A program made the position numbers and the translations under genes. Shown here piece by piece: positions 23,501-35,500 of a stretch of 64,000 nucleotides of DNA. The stretch comes from Dasypus novemcinctus (lineage: Eukaryota > Chordata > Mammalia > Cingulata > Dasypodidae): positions 183,687,216-183,751,215 of the forward strand of contig NC_080673.1 in the NCBI RefSeq assembly GCF_030445035.2, read 5' to 3'. Numbering within the stretch: position 1 is the stretch's first letter; each line of letters starts with the position of its first letter. A model generated the notes under the pieces. That model was not told the origin of the DNA. It searched no databases and saw only the letters and a program-made list of their open reading frames with translations.

Positions 23501-26500
23501 CTGTACCTCAATAAAATTAAAAAAAAAAAAAAAAGGATATAATTTTCAAGTTGCCCAAGAGATTTCTAGGTTGTTGATCAGACATCAGTCCATTCTGGTT
23601 GCTCACACCCTTGGCATTTTTATCTTCTCCATCATCCTGAATCACCTTTACAGACCCCATGGTCCTATGTCGCTTAGCTACAGGTGGGAAGGAAATTAAC
23701 GTGTAACATGCACCTACTGGGATACTTAGGTACCTTCTCCTCTATCTTTCACAATAATCAGTGAGTGTCCCAAAATGCAGATTGGTAATTGAGGATTAAA
23801 TGACTCATTAAAGAATGTCAAATGTAGGATTGGAATTGGGACAGAGTAGAATAGAGACATTTTCATGGTTCTTCTAATTTGAATGCAAGTAGCTTTTTCT
23901 TTTATATCGGATTAATCTTTGGTTTAAGCTAAGCTCTCTGGCTTCTTTAATAGCTCTCTGGAGAAAAAATGAAACGAATTGATTTGAATTGGCAGATCAG
24001 AATGACGCAAGTACACACACTTCCCAAATTTTTGAAACTAAAAAAATCACACCTGAGTTTATAAAAATGTAAAAACAGTCATTGTTTTGGTAGGAGTAAT
24101 TTTTTAGCCAGGAAGCAGATCCTGGTTGCATGATAGATGTTTTGTATTTGAAGAAGATAACACATCTCTCATCTCCATAGTCCACCTCACTGTGCTATAA
24201 AGAAGATGGGGGAAATTGGAGGGTTTAAATGAGAGTGTTGGGCCAGGGTGGTCGTGCCTTCAGTGTGGGGACCCCTGACGAATAGTGTGGCTATAAATCA
24301 GCGAGACAGTCACTCACACTAAGCCCGGACATTGGGCTGGATGTGTGTCAGTGGACTCAGTGAGCCCTTGATTCTGGATTGCTAACAAGCCAAAGCGCTG
24401 CCATGAGTTAAAGCTTATAGAGTAAGGAGATGAGAAAGTAGAAGTGGGAGGGCTGAATATGGAGCAGCAGTTGATCCTGGAGACAGTCACATTTCTGTTT
24501 GGCACTACTGCTCCAGGCTTGCTTCTGTTCCTGTAAAAGCCTTGATTTTTTTTTTTTTTTCAATTCAACCTAAATGCCAAGTCCCCACATGCCTATGGAG
24601 GGTATGGATATGGGTGTGGACTCACCTAGACTTGGGTTCAAATTTGAAGGCCACCACTTGTTAATATTGCTTAGCCTTTTTGAGCCTTGGTTTTCTTACC
24701 CTTAAAATGGTCCTAGGATTGCTGTACATCTTGGATTAGTGCTTGCTTACAAAGCATCCCTCATATCACTTCTGGTAAATGCTTAGGTGTGATTGTTTTA
24801 TTATTGTTATTGCTATTGTTATTGTTATCATCATCATCATCATGCCGAGTAGCCCTTGCAGTTGGGCCAGACACAGTCTACTAAGAAGACAGCTGTGGGT
24901 GTCTGGAGAGGAACAGCTGTGGGCAGATAAGTCCAGTTTCCAGAAGCCAGAAATGAGGAGCTTTGTTTTTGATCAAAGGCTTTGGGCAGATTATGAACCT
25001 AAAGCAAAACCCATGAGACTGGCTGTGTGGACCCAGATGGCCCCTTTCATTTGCCCAATGGTTCCAGTCCCCTGCCTGCGGGAGGGTGTGGATATGCAGG
25101 TATTGTGTATAGATGTTTGTCTGCCTTGGTGCATGGGTGTCCATGGGTGTGTGTACTCAACAGTTTGCGTGTGCGTGCTTGTGTATTTGCACACACCACC
25201 ATATGTGCTTATCGTGTGCATGTGTCTAAGAGGCACCTCCTTTTCTGTGGGACATGGCCAAACTCAGAGGGGACAAGGGAGTCCTTGCCTGGGTCCAGAG
25301 CACCTCCTGATGTATGAGGGGAGAACTAGGCCTGTCCCAGCAGGTGTTACCTCCCTGCAGTCAAGGCCACAGGGAGCCCCTCTCTCCAGCTTTCCAGCCT
25401 CATTGCCCTGAATGACCTCTGTACCGCAGGGGTCTCAGTGGGCCCACGTGCACACCCAACATGTCCTACTGCTGAGTTTTCCTCTCATGCCTTGCTTGGG
25501 ATGCTGTTCCTTTTGCCTTTGGTCGCCTGGAATTTTCATTTCCTTTCAGAGTCTGGATTAAGATCTGTCTTCCCCCAGAAAGTCATTCCTGATCTCCTTC
25601 CCCACCCTCCTGTAGCCCACACCGTCAGCCCCATGCAGCCAGCACTCTTCTGCAAACACTGGCTAGATGGCTTGGTGCCATTTCATGGTTTTTCCCTTTG
25701 TCTCCCTGTTTTAGTTTCCTAGGCTCCATTTAAACATTGAGAATCTATTAGCTCACAGTTTTGAGGCTAAGTGTCCAAATCAAGGCATCATCAAGGTGAT
25801 GCTTTCTTCCTGAAGACTGGCCACCAGCCATCCTCGGCTCCTCCACCACATGGCAAGGCTCATGGCGGCAGCTGCTGGTCTCTCTCTTCTCTTCCAGGTT
25901 TCATTGCTTTCAGCTTCTTGGTTCTACCTCTCTCTCTCTCTCTCTGTAGTCATTCCATTTATAGAGGACTCCAGTAATAGGATTAAGACCTGTCCTGACT
26001 GAGACGGGCTACACCTTAACTGAAGCAACCTCATCAAAAGGTCCTGGTTACAGTGGGTGCACACCCAATGGAGTGGATGAGATTTTAGAAAGTATTTTTC
26101 TGAGTTACATACGGATCCACACCACACACTTCCCAACAGTGTCTAACATAGAGCCAAGCAGGCAGGAAATATTTCTGATCCTTTCTCACTGATTTCTGAT
26201 TGATTGCTTATAGACCTAGGTTTTCCATGTGTACTCTACTTCCGGTATTAGGGTGGACCTGTACTAAGTGATTAAAGCATTTAATATATTGTTTAAAGAA
26301 TGAGCCACTCCTTTTTTTTTTTTTAACCTCTGTGCAAAGAGATGGCATCAACTCTTAAGAGTTGGCTTCTCTGCTTAAGGAATTCACTCTCTGGAATTAG
26401 CTTATTTCAATTAAGCATAGGATTTTTGTCTTTCATAAACTTTCCTGACACCTTCAGACTCACATACATATGTAAAGAAACATAGATTAGGTTTCCAAGC

Positions 26501-29500
26501 AATGAAGGAGCAGGGTCAATCTCTAACTAAAAACTAGGGTGTTCCTACCCCCACACCCCCACAGTCCTCTAAAACCCCGGGGATGGAGAGCTGTTAAGTA
26601 GAATTAGAAATGAAGGAAGTGCCATGAGTGTGTAGACAAAATGAGGTGGAAAACTAAGATGCTGTGTACTGAATGTGAGTGGGGACGATTAACCCATCTA
26701 AATAATTCTGTTTTCTGAAATCTCAATGGAATACTTGGCATGGTTACTTCTTTTGGTCTTGATTAGTCTGTATATTTTTATCATTTCAATACAATAACTC
26801 TCAATGAGCTAAAAATTTTAGTTAAATAGTTAATCTTTAATTAGCAAAAAAAAAAAAATGTTTGTACTTTACTTGCCAGAAAAAGTGACCATTGACCAGA
26901 AAAAAATTAAAACTAATCTCCCATCTTTTATAATTGCACAAAGTGACTTTGTGTATACTCTGGATAATGCCTATTTTCCAACATCTTTAAAACCTGAATG
27001 CACAAATAAACCATTTAGGAAAGAAAGATAAAACAATACATGAAATTGCATTTTAATTCATTTGTGGTTACCGAGATAGGAAGGAATAAAATTCAGAAAC
27101 TTTGGGTGTCCTCAGATTCAGTCGATATCTTGAAGCAAGTGTGTTTGGGTTTAAGAAATGGGCTCAAAGCTTTCCACTAGGCACAGGGTGGTGGCCTACA
27201 GCTGTGTACCCCAGAAAAACATGTTCTTAATCCGTTCCTCTGGGTGTGACCCCATTGTAAATAGGACCTTTTGATGAGGGTACTTCCCTTAAGGTGTGGC
27301 CCAGCTGAATCAGGATGGGTCTAAATCCTATTCCTGAAGGCCTTATAGAGAAGGCCCCAAAAGGGAAGCACGGGGAGCAGCCAGATGCTGGAGGTCAACA
27401 GAACCCATAAGAGAAAGGAGAAGAGGCATGCATGGCCATGTGACAGAAAAGCCAAGGAACCCCGAAGATGGCTGGCCGGCCAGAAGATACTGACTCCGGG
27501 AGGAAGCAAGCTTTCTAGCCTCTGAATCCATGAGCCAAGAAATCCCTGTTGTTAAGCCAACCCATTGTCGGGTTTTGGTTTTAGCATTTGGGAAATTAAA
27601 ATAGCCAGCCAGTCAGCACTAAGGTAGAACACCCATTCCTTTAATTCACCTTTCCAGGAAGGGTCATTTTATTGCCTTCACAGGTCCATTTCAGCTATGC
27701 TTTTAAAGGACTTGTTCCTGAGCTGTCTACATCACTATCATTTATGTGTTTTGCTGTTTGTACTTATATATGTAATAGAAAAAAAAAGTGGGCAAAGTTT
27801 TTGGCTAGCTCACACCAGAGCATGGCACTTGTGGGAAATCACAGACTCAACGTACATCGTTTCAATACCCAGCATCTTTTCTCTGTCATCAGCCCTGCGG
27901 GACGGATGCTCATCCACAGTGGGATGACGACCAGGCACTGCAAAATCCTGAATCATCGGGGAAAGATTTGCTCGAGTGCATTCTGGTCTACTTCCTGGTG
28001 GTGGGAGAGGACTAAGACATTTAAGAAAAAACCTTCGGCACTAAGAGCTAAAATGCCAAATGGTTGCTGGTCAACCTTCATTAATGGGAAAATGAAGTTG
28101 ATCACAATAAATCATTCCCTAAACTTTCTGGCAAATTGTGATATTGTTATATTATCATGAAGGGTTAGAACTCAGTGTTGTTATGTAAAGGAGAATTTAC
28201 TGATTCCTTGCTCAGAGTCCCAAGTGACAGAATTCACTTAGGTGGAGTATTAGGAAACTTGTTGGGTCAAGACTGTTTTTCTTTTAACACTCTCTTGTTG
28301 ATGTATAATTCAGTCATTCAACGAAGACTTACAGAGTATCCTTCTGTGTGCCAGGCAATTTTCTAGGAGCTGAGGATGCAGCAGTGAACAAATAGACAAA
28401 AACCTCTGTCCTCATGTTGTACAGCCAATAAACAGATCACTGAAGTTGTTATTATTTATGTTATAAACGGCGGTAGTGCCATGGAGATCAGCAAAGAAGA
28501 GAAGGAGGTGTGCAGAGGTCAGGGAAGGTCTCACTGAGATTACAGTTGAGAACAAACCTAAAAGAAGTGATGGAGTGGGCCATCTGGGTGTCTGGGGGGA
28601 GCATTTCAGCAGAGGGAGCAGCAAGTTCAGAGGCCTGGAGTTGGGAGACTGTCTAGCCTGTTTGAGAAAGAGTAAGCAAAGGAGGTGGGTGTGACAATCT
28701 GAGTAGTGGGAGATGTGGTCCCCTAGGCAAGGAGGAGTGGAGGTAACTAGACATGGGAGGGCCTCATAAGCATCAAAGGGACTTTGGCTTTTATTCCAAG
28801 CGAAACTGGGAAGCCTTGGAGGTTTACCAAATGTGCATAAAGAGCCAAATAAATGCTCTTTTAAAAAACAAAGCCGGAAAGCTTTAATTGCAATCCCAGC
28901 TTCTATACTGTTATCTATGTATAAGTAAACCCATTTCTTTATCTCAGTATTGATGGCCCAAGCCAGAAATTGGACCACATTGTGATGAAGAGGTTTAGAG
29001 CTCCTTTTTAAATCATTAGCATTATTTAAGCGAGCTCAGAGTGACAGGGCACAGACATGATAACGACATTACAATGTGACTTTTTGTTCTAGTTCTTTGG
29101 CCAATAACCACATAAAAGCACTCCCAAGGGATGTCTTCAGTGATTTAGACTCTCTGATTGAACTGTAAGTAATGAAAATTAAGTTTATGTGTGCTTGCCA
29201 GTGTGCCCAGTTAATCATGTCTTTAAACCCTCTCCCCCTTTACTGCATTTTTTATGCGGTAGCTAAAAATCTATAATACAGCACTGCCTACTGGGAAACA
29301 GCATCTAGTTGGACTTGGGCTGGCTTTTGCCATTTTATAATATACTTAGTACATTAAGGTCAATGGCAAATTAGGCTGCCTGGGTGGGCCAAGATACCCT
29401 TCCAGCACCCTTATCTTCTAGTGCTGGTCACTGCTTTACTGGACAGTTTAACAAGAGCATAAGGTTTCAGTAGTGTTTGTGAAAATTGTCTTCCCTTAAT

Positions 29501-32500
29501 GCCCTGTTTTTGTTTATGAAAACCTGTGTTTGGAGTATTTCTAGTATCTTTCCTCCCACCACTACCACTTTCCAGCCTGGTGTGGTGACAGATGAGAGGA
29601 GGTTTGGAGAGATGATGATCTGTCAGCACTGAGAGTGCTCCGTTTGCCATAGAGTTAAAATCATGGGCCCCAGGAACTAAAGTCAGTGCCAAACACAGGG
29701 AATAGGATGCATTGAATACAATTGTTTTAAAAAGATCTGATTTAGGGGTATGAAAAATATCAGGATGTTAACAATTCTAGAATTTCATATTGCTGCCAAA
29801 CTGTTTCGAGCATATCTCTTTCTCTCTGTGTCTGTCTGTGTTTTGGTTTTTAGAGATTTAAGGGGCAATAAATTTGAGTGTGATTGCAAAGCCAAGTGGT
29901 TGTACCTGTGGCTGAAGATGACGAATTCCACTGTTTCTGATGTGCTGTGTCTTGGTCCACCGGAATACCGGGAAAAGAAGCTAAATGACGTGGCCAGCTT
30001 TGACTACGAGTGCACGACGACAGGTATTCGGAAACCGTATTGGCGAAAATTGATGTTAAAGACAGTCCTTTTGTTCTTCTTTGAGAATTTCAACAGCGAG
30101 GAGGGAAAGTGGATGTAAAAGTTTTCTATCAAACTTACTTTAGAGAGCACTTAGATATTCTGAAAGCAGTGAATCGATGTGGTAAGGAAAATATCTCAAC
30201 AGTTTGGAAGGTTTTTATTTTTGCTAAGTGTACCGGCTTTGATTTTGTTTCTTTACAAAAGTCAAAGTTCTGTAAAGTCTTTTTTTTTTCTTCAGACCAA
30301 AGTATAAACCTGTGAGTTTGACATAAGAACATTCTGTAAATCAGTCTAGATTTCGGGGAATGTCAAAGCCGAGAGACCTAAATTACTAAATTTAGTAATT
30401 AAATTACTAAGTTACTCTATTGTTGCTCTTCTCTTGATTCGATAAGCTGAAGTCTCTTGAAGATTTAACTAATAAATACCAGATTTTTATATCTATAAAT
30501 CATTTTTGTAGTTCCATGTAAAAAGAGATAATGCAGTAAATTGTAACTCAGGGCCCAGTAGGATATGTAGTTGAGCAACTAGTCATCAAAGAAAAAACAC
30601 TCACATCCAGGGAAAAGTGTAAAGAAAGCTTGACTTTGTTTTTCAGAGCCTGCCTCAAGGTTTTGTTTTATACATTTTTTAAGTTATAAGATAAAATTAA
30701 AATATTGTTTAAAGTGTCACAGCTTGGAGAGAACAGGTGACTGTCTCCACATGAAAGGCTAAAAAGTCAGGTTTTCAAAGAAAGAGGATCAATTGAGTGT
30801 CTGCAACCTCCTTTCCAGACTTATAAAAATAAACATTTAGGCTGAAAGTTGGTATCTACAAAGCCATAAGGTGTGCCAGGGGGAGAAGGCATGAATGGGA
30901 ACTCAGAAAATAGTTACAGAAACTCAAGAGACAAAGCAAAACGAAAGAAAACCCAAGAACAATCACATTTAGATCAATCCCTGCTGCCACCCTCGAAACA
31001 AATAAACAAATGTCTTACCCGAAGCGGTGCTGATGCAAAATCCTAGAAATTGGTTGACTTCTGTAAAGGATGTCTACTGAGGGTAAAAGCTTACAGGTAC
31101 AAGGCCCTAAAGAGTCCAGCTCAGGGTACCGTAAGAGGTACTTCTTCACCAAAGTCCTTGGCCACATGTTGGAGCAAGATGGTCCAACATCTGCCAGGGT
31201 TTAGCCTTCTTCTTCCTCTTAAGGCTCCTGGGCCCAGCTTCTTCCATCTCAGCTGTAGGCTGGAGGACTCATTTATTTCCTGGACTTCTTAGCACTCAGG
31301 GCTCTGGTCTCTTCAGCTGCAAACTATCAGGTGAATGACTCAGCTCTCTCTGGGGCCCCAGCATCAGAGTTGTGTCCTCTGCAGTGTCTATGGAGCTCGC
31401 TTTAGTCCCATGTCTCTTCCTCTGTGTGAGTGTCTATTTATATAGCCCCCCAAGGGGGCGGGGAGTCAACCCTGAGTCACCCTAAATGATGTGGTCGAAT
31501 CAAAGCCCCAATCTTGATTTAATCAAGTAAACCTAAAACCTTTGAATTTAATACACTCAAAGGGTATCACGCCCAGAGGAATTGACCAATTTACAAACAT
31601 AATCTTTTCTCTTTTTCTGGAACTTATAAATAATATCAAACTGCTACAACAAACAAAAACCCACAGTGTAAAAATTATTTCTAGCTATCTTTCTTTATAG
31701 ATAAGGGACACTACAAGACCTGTTCTATCTGATGGAAAAACTTAAATCTCAAGGAGATACCCTTTGACTGGGGGCTTATTCAGTTGTGTAATTGGCAGGT
31801 GCCCTTGAAACAGCTGAGGCCACTACGAGGTTATTTATTGTACTGTAGGGCCAGTGCAATAAATCAGAGGCCATGGCCAATGACATTTGCACAGAAAGGT
31901 GGCATTCAAGGCCATTGAGTATTAAATGCTAAACCTGAAGTTGGCCGAGGCACCTCCCTGCCTCTTTCTCAGTCTTTCAGAGAGTTCTCTAAACCCTGGG
32001 TGAAGTCAGCAGCGTTTGCCTTGTTCCGTTCATACCTGGTCATAGTGTGTGAAGACTTAGTTGGTTTATGAGGGGAATGACAGGGGCTACAGAGGGCCTT
32101 GCAAACCGGGGATGATTTGTCTAAGAAAACATGTTTTCCGACCTTTGAGTGCTGTGGATGGTTATGAAAATGGTCCATTGTCAGATGAAGAAGGGAGGTG
32201 GCTTGGAATGAAACCTGCCCGAAACCCAGACTCTCTTTGCGCTGTGTGCTGCCCCTGAGCCTGGGACTTTCTCTGTCTTCGTCTTGGCTAACCAGTTTCT
32301 TACTAACACTGACAAGGTCAGCATGAGGTTTTCTAGTAACAGGGAGATGATTCTGTCTTTGTTTTATCTTGAACAAATTAGCTCATGCTCACAATTTCTG
32401 CCAACACGACACACTCCTAAATCTGTAATCCCCGCAACATGAGAACTAGGTCAATAAGTTGTGAGTTTCTGAGCTATCTTCTGCTCACACTTGGCCTTGT

Positions 32501-35500
32501 CCTCTCTGTGCTTTATTAAAGGCCTGGGGGAGGAAGTGGAAGATGGAAAGTCCAATCCAAGCGTTTGTAGTGTGGTTATAATAGCCTCACTAAAGGTTTG
32601 GGAAGAAGCACATTTTTCCAAGTACATTCCTTTCCTTTTAGTTCAGATTTTCAGGAAAGCATCTGTTCTTCAGGTAGATGCCTTGCCCTGTTTTTCCCGT
32701 GGAGAGGAAAGTCCTCTTATCATCCTGTTCCTGGCAAAGGCTTGTAATTAATACTGTGAAGCCGCCATTGGGCTGTTATGGCTCTTTAGATGAATCGCCG
32801 TCCTTCCATCACCCTCAGCTCCAAGTCTATTTTTAACCACCTCAGAAATCCCTGTTTCCTACTGAAGATTCTCCACGTCAGGTGGATAATTCACTAAAAC
32901 TCCTTAGAGGGAGTGAATTTTGCATCCTAATTGTCCTGTTAGCTTCCCTATTTCAGGGCTGATGAAAATGCAAAGAGAAATAATGCATTAATGTGCAGTT
33001 TCTCTCCCAATGGGATCGGCATCATGTATAATTTATTTTCTGCCAGTGCTATATATAGCTATGCAAAAACCTATTGATTCCAGTGGGAGCAAGGACTGAA
33101 TAGTACGAGTCCTACTGACATCATGAACTTAATCCAATGTGAATGAAAGCGGCGGCTCTTTTTTCCAGAGAATGCCATTAATACTTTAACGCTAGTAAAT
33201 TGATGTCATATCAGTCTGTGCATTCTTTGAGATCTTTCCACAATGCATGTGTTTTTGCCATTTGTGAAAGATGAACTAAGGGAGTGAGGGAAATTCACAC
33301 AAACATACACACAAGCCCCTCCCATACACACAAACATACGCATCAGTCATTTTCCCACTTCTCTTCCCTCCCTCCCTCTCTCCCTCCCTTCCTTTCTTCC
33401 CTCCTTCCATCTCCTATGAAGAATTATATTTATAATACAAGTGACTTAATAGTCTATGCTATACCTGACAGAACATATTATGAATATATGAAATATTATG
33501 AAACTGAGGTTTTGGCAAAAATAGACTAAAATGGAACTATTCGAGGCTCTTAGGTGAGTAAAATGCTCTCTATTTTGGCAGCTATTTTTCATTTGGGGAG
33601 TCTTTAACACAAAACTTAAACTTTTGGGTCTGCACTTTAAACGGCCTGCATTTCTAAGCTAATTTTATGCTAATGTTTCTGAGAGTTAAGAGCACTATTG
33701 GGAAACGACAGGCAGGAAGGAGGCGAGTGAGTTATGAGCGTCGTGGGAGCGTTTGGAACCTTTGGCAGATTTGGATTAGGCGAACGCAACCCGAGAGCCA
33801 GGAGAGGGGGTTAGAGCCCTCTCCGCTGTCATTAAGATGATGCAGCTGTGTTCCCTGAGTCCTTTCATATTCTAGGAAAGGGAGCCCACAGCAGCTCCTC
33901 CCCTTCTGCTCTTTTTCCATTTGTCTACTTGTGAACAGGGAAAACCAAGCAAGGTCTCGTAAAGTCAACAAGTGCTTTTTGGCATCTGCGCAGATTCGGC
34001 CAGTACCAGCAGGAGTGAACAGAGGGGGAGATTTTCCTGTGTGTCGTCTTCAGCAGAGCAAAGCTGTTATTTTGGGGGAGGGGGAAGGCACTCACACAGG
34101 CTCCATATTCTCCTTGTTACATACAGGAAACCATGGAGGGATTACCAGACAAGCCAGAGTAGTAAGCACTCACCTGCTCTCAGGAAATAGGCGATATCCT
34201 CCTTTTACTGAAAAGGAAACTGAGGCTCAAGTGTCTTGGCCAACGCCACAGAGTTAAGAGTGGCAGACGGAGAGCCTGAAGCCCCATCTGTCTTGCCTAA
34301 GAGCCCCAGCTTTTCACCAGGGCACTCTACTCTCTGGAAGGGGAGGCAGGGAGGTTACTCTGACGGCTGCAGCCACCTCCCTCCCCACCGCCGGGGCCTT
34401 AGTCCCCTCCTGCTGCTTGGAGGAGTACTGAGGCAGCCTGCTCTTTGCTCCCGGAGCCTGCCTGCATCATTCATTCAGCCGCCCCCACCTCCACTCCATC
34501 CCCATCCCGCCCCCACCTCCAGAGGTCCTCAGGTCTTCAGAGAGGACCACAAGGGCAGGGAATCAGTACATCAACAAGCATCTATTAAGCACTACCGTGT
34601 ACCCCGAGTGAGGTGTTGGGCACCTCCAGAAGTGAATGTGGATGGAGCATTCCCCACAGGCCAGGCACCGTTTGAAAGGAGTCTGAAATCACAGTATATG
34701 ATGAGGAGACTAAAGTGGAGGAAGATTAAGGAACTTGCACAGCCCCTGCATCTTTATCTTAGATGAAATGGAAACTGCCCTGAGATGGGGCTGGCAGTGG
34801 CTGGGACCAAGGTGGACTGGCCTTTCTGAACTTTCTTGGACCTCAGGTCCACACTTACAAAGCACATACTATGTACCGACCCCTGAGATAGGCATTATTT
34901 TACCAATGTTACCGATCTGTCCCTGCCGTCAGGCCTGGGGGGTAAGTATCGTTGGCCACAGGTTGTGGGTCAGTAAACTGGCCAGCACCCGGTCTCGGGG
35001 GTTGGAAGTGGCTTCATATGGTTGGACTCCAGGCACAGTGCTCCTTCCTGCACAGCACGCTGTGTGCATTCCCTGACTCTAGCCCCCTGCCCCTGCCTCC
35101 CACCTGCTCTCCCATTCCTGCCCACACTTCCCACCTCAACCCTTGCTCAACTGCTCTCACATTCTCTCCTGCCTCGATTCCTTTTCTCTCACCCCTTCTT
35201 TACTCATTACTGAGTGGTCCCTTATTGCCTCTCTCATCTGTCATCTTTTAGAAGGCTTCCAAACCAGCAGTTGTTTCTTGAGTGGGCGCTGTGTGCTAGG
35301 TGCTGTGGGAGGCACCCAGCAGTTTAGAAGCCAGTCTGAACCTCAGCGAGCCCTGGGTTGAGGGGACGCACCCTTGCCGGCTGTGCGATGATGGCAAGGC
35401 ACTTGCCCTCTCTGGGCTGCAGACTTTGGTTCTGTAAAAAGGCTCGAGACTCCAAGAGCCCCTCTGTCACTCCAAATCTCACTCTGAGGTTGCTAGGTGG

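Noticed and set aside
24779..25411. 210-codon frame on the + strand in intron 4
   Set aside because: It starts in TTATTG simple repeats and runs through a TG-rich tract; no domain is seen.
28412..28978. 188-codon frame on the - strand
   Set aside because: It lies antisense to an ancient interspersed repeat and has no recognisable product.
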